The position numbers and the translations under genes were made by a program. Source: Bradyrhizobium sp. CCGE-LA001 (GTDB lineage Bacteria; Pseudomonadota; Alphaproteobacteria; Rhizobiales; Xanthobacteraceae). From it: 64,000 bases of DNA. Shown one piece after another: positions 24,910-33,145 of this stretch (within the stretch, counting starts at the first letter, position 1; every line of letters begins with the position of its first letter). The stretch covers positions 1,791,501 through 1,855,500 of the forward strand of contig NZ_CP013949.1 of NCBI RefSeq assembly GCF_000296215.2. Direction: 5' to 3'. The notes beneath the pieces are model-generated. The model was not told where the DNA came from. It made no database searches and saw only the letters and a program-made list of their open reading frames with translations.

Positions 24910-25944
24910 ATGAAACGCTTTGCAAACCTGAAACGACTGGGCTTCTTCACGCGCCTGCTCGACGAGGCGTCGCCGGCCGAGCGCTATCGCTTCGCCGCCG
25001 AACAGATCGTGCGCGCGGAGGAGGCCGGGCTCGATTCCGCCTGGATCGCGCAGCACCATTTCCACGAGCGCGAAGGCGGCCTGCCGTCGCCCTTTGCCTT
25101 CCTCGGCTACGTCGCCGCGCAGACCTCGCGCATCCGCCTCGGCACCGGCATCGTCACGCTGCCGCTGGAGAATGCGGTCCGGGTCGCGGAGGACGCCGCG
25201 GTGCTCGACCTGCTCTGCAACGGCCGCTTCGAGCTTGGCGTCGGCACCGGCGGCAATCCGTCGGCCTTCGCCGCGTTCGGCCTCGACAGCGCGCAGCGCA
25301 ACGAGATCTTCGCCCGCAATCTGGAGGTCGTCCGCGCCGCGCTGGTCGGCAAGCCTCTCGATGGTGGCGATACGCTCTATCCGCAACGGCCGGAATTGGA
25401 CGGGCGCATCTGGCAGGCGACATTCTCCGTCGCGGGCGGCGCCCGGGCCGGCAAGGCGGGCGATGGCCTGTTGCTGTCGCGCACGCAGCCGCGGACCAAG
25501 GAGGCGCCGCGCGCGACACTCGCCGAAATCCAGAATCCGATCATCGATGCCTATCTCGCGGCGCTGCCGGCGGGATGCGAGCCCCGCATCATGGCCTCGC
25601 GCAGCGTCTTCGTCGCCGACGACCATGCCGAAGCGATGCGGCTTGCGGACATTGGATTGCGGCGCGCGCTGCCGCAATTCCTCAAAGGCGGTCACGCCAG
25701 GCCGGGCGAGACGCTCGAGGAGATGATCACAGCGTTCGACACCCATGTCGGCGCTGCCGAAGGTGTCATCGCCTCGCTCCGCGCCGACGCCACGCTCGAT
25801 CGGGTGACCGATCTGGTGTTCCAGGCGCATTCGGTCGACGCGCCGCACCCCTATACTTTGCGTTCGATCGAGCTGGTCGCGGAGAAGGTCGCACCGGCGC
25901 TGGGCTGGACCCGGACCCCACCTGGCGTGGCGTTGGCGGGCTAG
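24910..25944 (+). CDS. Luciferase-like FMN-dependent monooxygenase (LLM class)
   Basis: 344 residues. Bacterial-luciferase fold: RLGFFTRLL at the start, SAWIAQHHFHEREGGLPSPF (about 41-60), SRIRLGTGIVTLPLENAVRV and LGVGTGGNP, with a FMN/flavin phosphate site typical of the family. It resembles the KPN_01858-type branch, which is found beside two CMD/peroxidase genes, exactly as here (25979 and 26595). The ATG at 24910 begins the conserved part; the longer frame upstream is not supported. It would use reduced flavin and oxygen on an unknown substrate, possibly supplied by the MetQ-like protein. Confidence 0.9.
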   Translation: MKRFANLKRLGFFTRLLDEASPAERYRFAAEQIVRAEEAGLDSAWIAQHHFHEREGGLPSPFAFLGYVAAQTSRIRLGTGIVTLPLENAVRVAEDAAVLDLLCNGRFELGVGTGGNPSAFAAFGLDSAQRNEIFARNLEVVRAALVGKPLDGGDTLYPQRPELDGRIWQATFSVAGGARAGKAGDGLLLSRTQPRTKEAPRATLAEIQNPIIDAYLAALPAGCEPRIMASRSVFVADDHAEAMRLADIGLRRALPQFLKGGHARPGETLEEMITAFDTHVGAAEGVIASLRADATLDRVTDLVFQAHSVDAPHPYTLRSIELVAEKVAPALGWTRTPPGVALAG

Positions 25945-25978
25945 TCGGAATGAACGGGATCGCGTTGCACGAGGCTCA

Positions 25979-26581
25979 ATGATGAATACCGAGGATATCA
26001 TCGACACGCTCGCCGGAATCGAGCCGGGATCGGCTCTGGATGCCATCCGCGCGCACCGCCTGCAGGCGCGCGAGAATGCGCAGAAGAGCTATCTCTCACT
26101 GTTCGAGCCGATCGATGCGAGCGAGTTCTCGCTAGCCGAGCGCGCCGCCGTCGCGGCCTTCGTGACCGGGCTCCATGGCGAGTCGCCCGTTGCTTCGTTC
26201 TATCGGGAGAAGCTTGCCGCGACTACGGACGGTGCGGCGCTCGTCGAGGCGATCCTGGTCGAGATCGAGCGCGGCCGGACCTCGGGCCCCTACGGTGCGT
26301 TTCCGGCTGGCCCCTTGTCGATCGAGAACAAGGCCGGTCTGATCTATCGCGTCAGCGCGGAGCGCAAGCCCGAGCTCGGCGCCCGGCTCGTGGCCGCGTT
26401 TGAGCATGCGCATCTCCTGGTGTTTCGTCCGCGCGATGCCGCCTCCGCGGACATGAAGGCGCTGCTGGCCGCCGGCTGGTCGACCACCGGTATCGTCACC
26501 TTGTCCCAGCTGGTTGCGTTTCTGTCGTTCCAGCTGCGTGTCGTCAGCGGCCTGCGCACGCTCGCAGCAGCGAACGCATGA
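25979..26581 (+). CDS. CMD-domain protein (Avi_7170-like)
   Basis: 200 residues of a carboxymuconolactone-decarboxylase/alkylhydroperoxidase-like fold. No CxxC redox pair is present; residues DIIDTLAGIEPGSALDAIRA at the start and STTGIVTLSQLVAFLSFQLR near the end match the family that pairs with the peroxidase gene downstream. Start is one of two adjacent ATGs at 25979 and 25982. It follows the monooxygenase by 34 bases and precedes the peroxidase by 13, so the three genes form one operon. Function in the pathway is unknown. Confidence 0.8.
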   Translation: MMNTEDIIDTLAGIEPGSALDAIRAHRLQARENAQKSYLSLFEPIDASEFSLAERAAVAAFVTGLHGESPVASFYREKLAATTDGAALVEAILVEIERGRTSGPYGAFPAGPLSIENKAGLIYRVSAERKPELGARLVAAFEHAHLLVFRPRDAASADMKALLAAGWSTTGIVTLSQLVAFLSFQLRVVSGLRTLAAANA

Positions 26582-26594
26582 AAGGAGGCAGCAC

Positions 26595-27173
26595 ATGAGC
26601 ACCGCCGTCAATCCGCCCGCCGTCTTCACCCAGGACGAACTCGACTGGGTCTCGTGGATCGATCCGCTGCCCGAGGCCGAGCTGACCGAACGGCATTTCG
26701 CCGGCCTCGTCGATCGCGCCCGTGCCAAGTCGGAATATTTCCGCCTGCTGGTGCGTGACCCCGAAGTCTTGGAAGCGCGCACCAGGACCGACAAGGACAT
26801 CTTCTACAACGTCGCCGACGGCCTGCCGCGCGCCGAGCGTGAGCTCGCAGCGGCGGCGACCTCGCGCTACAATGGCTGCATCTACTGCGCCTCGGTGCAT
26901 GCGCGTTTTGCCAGCACCTATTCCAAGCGCCGCGACGACGTGCAGCGGCTGCTCGATAAGGGCGTCGGGACCGATCTCGGCGAGCGCTGGAACGCAATCG
27001 TCAAGGCGTCGGTGGCGTTGGCGGCAACGCCGATCGCGTTCGGCCCTGACAATGTCGAGGAGCTGCGCCGCGCTGGTCTCGATGATGCCGAGATCGTCGA
27101 CGTCATCAACGGTGCTTCATTCTTTAACTGGGCGAACCGGCTGATGCTGTCGCTCGGCGAACCTTCGAAATAA
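26595..27173 (+). CDS. Alkylhydroperoxidase-domain protein (Avi_7169-like)
   Basis: 192 residues from the ATG at 26595, which has a GGAGG ribosome site. The AhpD active site is visible: two cysteines and a histidine in YNGCIYCASVHARFAST (CxxC and H). The protein also has EVLEARTRTDKDIFYNVADG before it and a conserved SFFNWANRLMLSLGEP tail. AhpD-type proteins reduce hydroperoxides with a thiol relay; here it probably protects against or completes the flavin monooxygenase reaction. It is the third gene of the LLM-CMD-peroxidase set. Confidence 0.87.
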   Translation: MSTAVNPPAVFTQDELDWVSWIDPLPEAELTERHFAGLVDRARAKSEYFRLLVRDPEVLEARTRTDKDIFYNVADGLPRAERELAAAATSRYNGCIYCASVHARFASTYSKRRDDVQRLLDKGVGTDLGERWNAIVKASVALAATPIAFGPDNVEELRRAGLDDAEIVDVINGASFFNWANRLMLSLGEPSK

Positions 27174-27232
27174 GCAAGCCGCCCGGCACAAGAATTGCTG
27201 ACTGTATCAACACTGAATGGATGGAGCCGTGC

Positions 27233-28390
27233 ATGAGCAACATCGATCGTCGGTCCCTGATCAAGGGCTCGCTTGCTACCATGATGGCAGGAGCCGCCGT
27301 CTCGCGCGCCGCCTTCGCGCAATCCTCCGAGCCGATCCTGCTCGGCGTCAGCGGTCCCCTCACGGGACCGAATGCGCAATATGGCGCGCAATGGAAGCAG
27401 GGCTTCGATCTCGCACTCGACGAGATCCAAGCGGCCGGAGGCGTCAACGGCCGCAAGCTCGCCTACCAATTCGAGGACAGCCAGAGCGATCCGCGCCAGT
27501 CGGTGGCGATCGCCCAGAAATTCGTGTCCGATCCTCGCATCGTCATGGAGCTCGGCGATTTCTCCAGCCCCGCCTCGATGGCGGCCTCGCCGATCTATCA
27601 GCGCGGCGGCCTCGTGCAGTTCGGCTTCACCAATTCGCACCCCGATTTCACCAAGGGCGGCGACTTCATGTGGAGCACGTCGGTGAGCCAGGCCGACGAG
27701 CAGCCGCTGCTGGCGTCCTACGCCGTGAAGCGGCTCGGCCTGAAGAAGCTCGCGGTGCTGCATCTCAACACCGATTGGGGCCGCACCAGCCGGGACTATT
27801 TCGTCAAGGCGGCGAAGGAATATGGCGCCGAGATCGCGGTGACCGAGGGCTATATCGCAGAGGAGCGCGACTTCCGCTCCACGCTGGTGCGTGTGCGCGA
27901 TGCCAATCCCGACGGTCTGATCCTGATCTCCTATTATTCCGACGGCGCGCTGATCGCGCGTCAGGCGCGCCAGGTCGGCCTCAACCAGACCATGTGCGCC
28001 GCAAGCTCGGTCTATTCGCCAAAATTCCTGGAGCTCGGCGGGGAAGCGGTCGAGAACGTGCATCTCGGCACGCGCTATTTCCCGGAAGACCCGCGGCCCG
28101 AGGTGAAGAAGTTCATTGCCGGCTTCAAGGCGAAGTATGGCGGGCAGGAGCCTGACGCCTTCAACGCCTATTCCTATGACGCCATGAACATGGCGGCCGC
28201 CGTGGTGAAGATCGGCGGCACCGACCGCCGCGCCATCCGCGACGCCTTCGCCAAGGTGAAGGACGTCTCCAGCGTCATCTTCGGCCAGGCGACGTTCGAC
28301 GTCGAGAGCCGCCGCGTCAAGGGCGCCATGAATGCCGAGCTCGTCGTGCGCAAGGGGCAGTTCGCGCTCTGGGATGGCAAGCCCACCTGA
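27233..28390 (+). CDS. ABC transporter substrate-binding protein (LivJ-like), Tat signal
   Basis: 385 residues from the ATG at 27233. A Tat-type signal (DRRSLIKGSLATMMAGAAVS) is followed by a type I periplasmic-binding fold: ILLGVSGPLTGPNAQYGAQW, GGVNGRKLAYQFEDSQSDP and AYSYDAMNMAAAVVK. These match branched-chain amino acid and amide/urea binding proteins. It leads a five-part importer with the fused permease and two ATPases downstream. It lies 59 bases after the peroxidase gene, so it could extend that operon. Substrate cannot be told from sequence. Confidence 0.92.
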   Translation: MSNIDRRSLIKGSLATMMAGAAVSRAAFAQSSEPILLGVSGPLTGPNAQYGAQWKQGFDLALDEIQAAGGVNGRKLAYQFEDSQSDPRQSVAIAQKFVSDPRIVMELGDFSSPASMAASPIYQRGGLVQFGFTNSHPDFTKGGDFMWSTSVSQADEQPLLASYAVKRLGLKKLAVLHLNTDWGRTSRDYFVKAAKEYGAEIAVTEGYIAEERDFRSTLVRVRDANPDGLILISYYSDGALIARQARQVGLNQTMCAASSVYSPKFLELGGEAVENVHLGTRYFPEDPRPEVKKFIAGFKAKYGGQEPDAFNAYSYDAMNMAAAVVKIGGTDRRAIRDAFAKVKDVSSVIFGQATFDVESRRVKGAMNAELVVRKGQFALWDGKPT

Positions 28391-28447
28391 CAATGATGGC
28401 CGGAGCGGGGGCTCCGGCCGCTTTCCTCTCTACGCGGTGATATCAGC

Positions 28448-30271
28448 GTGTCCTCCTGGGTCGACTACACCATCAACGGGCTGATCGTCGGCAATGTCTA
28501 CGCACTCGTTGCGGTCGGGCTCGCGCTGATCTTCGGCGTCAGCCGGTTGATCAACTTCGCACAAGGGTCGATCTATCTGGTCGGTGCCTATATCGGCTGG
28601 GTCGCGGTCGTGCAGCTGCACACGCCGCTGCCGCTCACCATCATCCTGGTCGCCGTGGCCGCGGCGATCGTCGGGCTGATCATCGAGCGCTTTGGCCTCC
28701 GGCCGCTGCAGAATTCGGTGCGCATCGCGCCGTTGCTCGCGACCATTGGCATCAGCTTCGTGCTCGACCAGCTGGTGATGCTGACCTTCTCGCCAAATCC
28801 GCGCGCGCTGCCGAGCCAGCTGCCCGATATCCGCTTCCAGGTCGGTGGCGGGACGATTGGGCCTCTCGACCTGCTCATCGCCGGCGTCGGCCTCACCAGC
28901 GCGCTGCTGCTGTTCGTGTTCCTGCGTTACACCAAGCTGGGCTGGGCCGTGCGTGCCACCGCGCAGGACCGCGATGCCGCCATGCAAATGGGCGTCGACG
29001 TCAATCGCGTCAATCAAGCCGTGTTCGGTATCGCGGCGGCGCTCGGCGGCGTCTCCGGCTTGCTGGTCGGCATGTACTACAACCAGATCGACACTGCGAT
29101 GAGCCTTCAGGCGACGCTCAAGGGCGTCGTCGCGGAAGTCGTCGGCGGCGCCGGCAACGTGCCGGGCGCGGTCATCGGCAGCCTTCTGCTCGGATTGGTC
29201 GAGAGCTACGGCGTGGCCATGCTCGGCACCAGCTATCGCAATCTATTCGCGTTCCTGCTGCTGGTCGTCGTGCTCGTGCTGCGGCCGAACGGGCTGTTCG
29301 TCAGCGCGCGGCAGGCGCCGCCCGAGCCGCTGACCGGCACGTTCATCGCGCCGAGCCGCCCGGTGCAAATTCCGCGCTGGGCGCTGTTGGTCGCGGTCGC
29401 CGGCTTCGCGATCCTGCCGCTGCTTCCGGTGTCCTTCTACGTGCTCCAGACCCTGATCAACGCCTGGCTGCTCGGTATGCTTGCGCTGAGTCTGACTTTG
29501 GTGGCGGGCACGATGGGGCAGGTTTCGCTCGGCCATGCCGCATTGCTCGCGATCGGCGCCTACACCTCCGCATTGCTGTCGCTGACATTGGCCGTTCCCG
29601 TGGGGCTCGCGGTCATCGGCGGCGGCCTGATGAGTGCCGCGCTCGGCACGCTCCTGATCTCGCCGTCGTTCCGCCTGCGCGGGCATTACGTGTCGATCGC
29701 AACGCTCGCCATCGGCGAGATCGTGGCACTGGTGATCCTGAACTGGGAAAGCGTGACACGCGGGCCGATCGGCATCTCCGGCATCCCGCCGCTGTCGCTG
29801 TTCGGCTACGATCTGATCAGCCCGGCGTCGGTCTACTGGTTCAGCCTCGCGGTGATGGTCGTGCTCGCGCTGCTCCAGGGGCGCCTGCTCGGCTCGCATC
29901 TCGGCCGCAGTTTCCGCGCCATCCGCGACGACGATATCGCCGCACGCGCCTATGGCCTCGGCCTCAACCGCTACAAATCGCTCGCCTTCATCTTCGGCGG
30001 GTTCGCCGCCGGAATCAGCGGCGGCATCGCCGCGCATCTTTATTCCTACATCAACCACGAGACCTTCAATACGCAGCAATCCATCCTGGCGCTGACCGTC
30101 GTGATCCTCGGCGGCCTCGGCAACGTCGTCGGTGCGATCCTTGGATCGGTCGCGCTGGTCGGCCTGCCCGAAGTCTTCCGGGTCGCGGCGGAGTACCGCA
30201 TCCTGATCTACGGCATCGTGCTGCTGCTGCTCGTGCGGTTCAGGCCGCAGGGCCTGCTGGGGACGGTCTGA
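28448..30271 (+). CDS. Fused LivH-LivM branched-chain-type ABC permease
   Basis: 607 residues carrying both permease units of a LivHMGF transporter. Residues 1-285 are LivH-like ([20 protein letters not shown] and [17 protein letters not shown]), then a short linker around 290-310 with [15 protein letters not shown], then residues 315-607 are LivM-like ([40 protein letters not shown] and [19 protein letters not shown]). In most bacteria these are two genes. The start is GTG at 28448 with a poor ribosome site. The stop overlaps the livG ATG by one base. Confidence 0.93.
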   Translation: MSSWVDYTINGLIVGNVYALVAVGLALIFGVSRLINFAQGSIYLVGAYIGWVAVVQLHTPLPLTIILVAVAAAIVGLIIERFGLRPLQNSVRIAPLLATIGISFVLDQLVMLTFSPNPRALPSQLPDIRFQVGGGTIGPLDLLIAGVGLTSALLLFVFLRYTKLGWAVRATAQDRDAAMQMGVDVNRVNQAVFGIAAALGGVSGLLVGMYYNQIDTAMSLQATLKGVVAEVVGGAGNVPGAVIGSLLLGLVESYGVAMLGTSYRNLFAFLLLVVVLVLRPNGLFVSARQAPPEPLTGTFIAPSRPVQIPRWALLVAVAGFAILPLLPVSFYVLQTLINAWLLGMLALSLTLVAGTMGQVSLGHAALLAIGAYTSALLSLTLAVPVGLAVIGGGLMSAALGTLLISPSFRLRGHYVSIATLAIGEIVALVILNWESVTRGPIGISGIPPLSLFGYDLISPASVYWFSLAVMVVLALLQGRLLGSHLGRSFRAIRDDDIAARAYGLGLNRYKSLAFIFGGFAAGISGGIAAHLYSYINHETFNTQQSILALTVVILGGLGNVVGAILGSVALVGLPEVFRVAAEYRILIYGIVLLLLVRFRPQGLLGTV

Positions 30272-31110
30272 TGGCGGAGCACGCTCCCATGCTGTCCCTG
30301 CGCGGTCTTACCCGGCGCTTCGGCGGTCTCACCGCGGTCGATGCCATCGATCTCGACCTCACCAAGGGCGAGCTCGTCAGCATCATCGGCCCGAACGGCG
30401 CGGGCAAGACCACGCTGTTCAACCTCGTGACGGGGCTCGATCGGCCGGATGCCGGCGAGGTCCGCTTCGAGGGACAGGACATCACGGGCCTGCCGCCGGA
30501 ACGGATTGCGGCAGAAGGCATCGCGCGCACCTTCCAGCTCGGCCGCGTCTTCGGCAATCTCAGCGTGATGGACAACGTCCTGATCGGCGCGCACACGCGC
30601 TTGCGTGCGGTCAAGCCGGCGGTGCCGGTGATCGGCCCGCTGCTGGAATTGGGCCTCGCGCTGCTGCGTCCCGCGAGCGTCAAGGCGGAGGAGGAGCGGT
30701 TGCGCGAGGAGATGAAGACTATCCTCGCACGCTTCGGCGAGCGGCTGCTGCCGCGGATCGACCAGCCCGCCTACAGCCTGTCCTACGCCAACCGCCGCCG
30801 CGTCGAGATCGCCCGCGCGCTCGCCCTGAGGCCGCGCCTCTTGCTGCTCGACGAGCCCACCGCCGGCATGAACCCGACCGAGACCGCGGAGATGCAGGCG
30901 CTCGTCGCCGAGCTGAAAGCGGAAGGGCTGACCATCCTCCTGATCGAGCACAAGCTGGAGATGGTGATGCGCCTCTCCGACCGCGTCATCGTCATGGACG
31001 AGGGCAAGAAGATCGCGGAAGGGCCGGGCGAACAGGTGCGGAGCGATCCCAAGGTGATCGAGGCCTATCTCGGCCATGGCCTCGCGACCAAGCAGGAGAG
31101 CGCGGCATGA
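30271..31110 (+). CDS. ABC transporter ATP-binding protein (LivG-like)
   Basis: 279 residues. Walker A GPNGAGKTT (about 45-53), the Liv-type Q-loop region GIARTFQLGRVFGNLSVMDN, signature-like SYANRRRVEIARAL in place of LSGGQ, Walker B LLLLDEPTAGMNP, and the switch His in LLIEHKLEMVMRL. The degenerate signature (YANRRR) is common in LivG proteins. It energises the fused permease together with the next gene, which it overlaps by ATGA. Confidence 0.94.
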   Translation: MAEHAPMLSLRGLTRRFGGLTAVDAIDLDLTKGELVSIIGPNGAGKTTLFNLVTGLDRPDAGEVRFEGQDITGLPPERIAAEGIARTFQLGRVFGNLSVMDNVLIGAHTRLRAVKPAVPVIGPLLELGLALLRPASVKAEEERLREEMKTILARFGERLLPRIDQPAYSLSYANRRRVEIARALALRPRLLLLDEPTAGMNPTETAEMQALVAELKAEGLTILLIEHKLEMVMRLSDRVIVMDEGKKIAEGPGEQVRSDPKVIEAYLGHGLATKQESAA

Positions 31111-31847
31111 CCAACGCTTCCGCCGAACCGCTGCTGGCGCTGTCGAACGTCAATACCTTCTACGGCCAGGCCCAGGTGCATTTCGACCTCTCGATCACGG
31201 TCGCGCGCGGCCACATCGTCTGTCTGCTCGGCGGCAATGCCAGCGGCAAATCGACGACGATGAAAATCATTTTGGGCCTGGTGAAGCCGCGCTCCGGCGA
31301 CGTGACGTTCGATGGTGCTTCGTTGCTAGGCCTCTCCACGCCGCAGATCGTCCGCCGCGGCATCGCCTCGGTGCCGGAGGCGCGGCGTCTGTTCGCGGAC
31401 ATGAGCGTCCGCGAGAACATCCTGATGGGCGCGTTCGTGCGCAACGACCGCGAGGCGGTGGCGCAGGATCTCGACAGGATGCTCACGCTGTTCCCAAAAC
31501 TCGGCCAGCGCCTGTCGCAGCGCGCCGGCTCACTCTCCGGCGGCGAGCAGCAGATGGTGGCGATGGCGCGCGCGCTGATGAGCCGCCCCCGCATGATCGT
31601 GATGGACGAGCCGACCATGGGCCTGTCGCCGCTTTATGTCGATCGCGTGCTGGAGCTGATCCGCACCATCAACCAGGAGGGTGTCTCGGTGTTCATGGTC
31701 GAGCAGAACGCCAGCCTCGCGCTGGAGATCGCGCACGAAGCCTATGTGCTTCAGACCGGCAAGATCGTGCTGTCAGGCCCGGCGCGGACATTGAAGGACG
31801 ATCCCCGCATCCGCGACGCCTATCTCGGCGGTTCCGAGGCGGCGTAG
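31107..31847 (+). CDS. ABC transporter ATP-binding protein (LivF-like)
   Basis: 246 residues. Walker A appears as GGNASGKSTT, with Asn-Ala in place of the usual Asn-Gly; the signature is SLSGGEQQMVAMARAL, Walker B MIVMDEPTMGLSP, and the switch region VFMVEQNASLALEIA has Gln in place of His, as in other LivF proteins. It is the last gene of the importer operon; a REP-like repeat follows 18 bases after the stop. Confidence 0.94.
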   Translation: MTNASAEPLLALSNVNTFYGQAQVHFDLSITVARGHIVCLLGGNASGKSTTMKIILGLVKPRSGDVTFDGASLLGLSTPQIVRRGIASVPEARRLFADMSVRENILMGAFVRNDREAVAQDLDRMLTLFPKLGQRLSQRAGSLSGGEQQMVAMARALMSRPRMIVMDEPTMGLSPLYVDRVLELIRTINQEGVSVFMVEQNASLALEIAHEAYVLQTGKIVLSGPARTLKDDPRIRDAYLGGSEAA

Positions 31848-31865
31848 TCCTAAATGCCCCCACAA

Positions 31866-31951
31866 CGTCATGGCCGGGCTTGACCCGGCCATCCAAGGCT
31901 TTCCTTGCTGCACGAAGACCGTGGATGCCCGGGACAAGCCCGGGCATGACG
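31866..31951. repeat. REP/BIME-like double palindrome
   Basis: Two palindromic units face each other: ATGGCCGGGCTTGACCCGG with CCAT, and ATGCCCGGGACAAGCCCGGG with CAT. The outer ends CGTCAT and ATGACG close the element. This is a common Bradyrhizobium and Rhodopseudomonas intergenic repeat type. Lying just after livF, it could fold in RNA and stabilise or end the transcript. Confidence 0.75.
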
Positions 31952-32065
31952 TCCCGCATACTCGCATAGGCGTTCGGCAGGCCAATGCCGGGACTGGCTA
32001 GTGTGAGAATTCTATGAAAATATCATACCGGTGGCGACGGGGCGTGCAGCGGACGGAATGATATC

Positions 32066-33124
32066 GTGACGAGATGGTCTTTGCGGGCGGTCGAGCCCGG
32101 CGTGGTGTTGCTGTTCGGCGGGCTCGTCGCCGCCAATGTTGCCGCATGGGCCTGGGCCTTTGCGGCGTTCGGCGACCGTCCGACGGTGATGGCGACCGCG
32201 CTGCTGGCCTGGGTGTTCGGCCTGCGCCACGCCGTCGATGCCGATCACATCGCCGCCATCGACAATGTCGTGCGCAAGCTGATGCAGGCGGGCGGCGCGC
32301 CGCGCAGCGTCGGGCTCTATTTCGCGCTCGGCCATTCCACCGTCGTCGTCGTCGCGACCATGCTGCTGGCGCTCGGCGTCGTCAGCCTCGGCGGCGACAG
32401 CCTGCTCGAGCAGATCGGCGGCCTGATCGGCACATCGGTCTCGGCGCTGTTCCTGCTGGTGATCGCGGCCATCAATCTCGCCATCTTCGCCGGCCTGTGG
32501 CGGACGTTCCGCATGGCGCGTGAGCAGGGCGTTCACGACGCCGCCGGCCTCGATGCGCTGCTCGCCAAGCGCGGATTCCTGGCGCGGCTGCTCGGCCCGA
32601 TGTTCCGCCTGGTGACGAAGCCCTGGCACATGTATCCGCTCGGCTTCCTGTTCGGCCTCGGGTTCGACACCGCGACCGAGATCGGCCTGCTCAGCATCTC
32701 CGCTGGCGAAGCTGCGCGCGGTACCTCGCTTGCCGACGTCCTGGTCTTCCCGGCGCTGTTCGCTTCAGGCATGGCGCTGGTCGATACCGCCGATTCCGCG
32801 CTGATGGTCAGCGCCTATCGCTGGGCCTTTGTCGATCCCTTGCGCAAGCTCTGGTACAATCTCACGATCACCGGCGCCTCCGTCGCGGTCGCGCTGTTCA
32901 TCGGCGGCGTCGAGGCGCTCGGCCTGATCGCGGAACGCCTCGGCTTGTCCGGCGGCTTCTGGGCGGTGGTGGAAGGGCTCAACGAGTCGCTGGCGAATGT
33001 CGGCTTCGTCGTGGTCGCGCTGTTCGCGCTGGCCTGGCTGGTCTCGGTGCTGCTCTATCGCCGCATGTTTGCGGATGGGGCGCGCCGTTCGCCCGATGCA
33101 GCCCGCGGCTTCGAGGCAGCCTGA
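32066..33124 (+). CDS. Nickel/cobalt permease (NiCoT family, HoxN/NixA-like)
   Basis: 352 residues with about eight membrane segments. The family signature HAVDADHIAAIDN (HX4DH) appears near residue 55, followed by ALGHSTVV (about 89) and LGFDTATEIGLL (about 199), all metal-binding or transport motifs of NiCoT. It imports Ni2+ or Co2+ for urease, hydrogenase or cobalamin enzymes. The GTG at 32066 has GGA at a suitable distance; no nickel or cobalamin regulatory element is evident upstream. The gene stands alone between the importer operon and a convergent ATPase gene. Confidence 0.92.
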   Translation: MTRWSLRAVEPGVVLLFGGLVAANVAAWAWAFAAFGDRPTVMATALLAWVFGLRHAVDADHIAAIDNVVRKLMQAGGAPRSVGLYFALGHSTVVVVATMLLALGVVSLGGDSLLEQIGGLIGTSVSALFLLVIAAINLAIFAGLWRTFRMAREQGVHDAAGLDALLAKRGFLARLLGPMFRLVTKPWHMYPLGFLFGLGFDTATEIGLLSISAGEAARGTSLADVLVFPALFASGMALVDTADSALMVSAYRWAFVDPLRKLWYNLTITGASVAVALFIGGVEALGLIAERLGLSGGFWAVVEGLNESLANVGFVVVALFALAWLVSVLLYRRMFADGARRSPDAARGFEAA

Positions 33125-33145
33125 GACGCTTCTAAATCGGCGGCA

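Noticed and set aside
31866..32065. Possible cobalamin or nickel riboswitch before the NiCoT gene
   Set aside because: The spacer holds a REP-like repeat and about 110 further bases with no B12-box-like or NikR-like motif that I can recognise.
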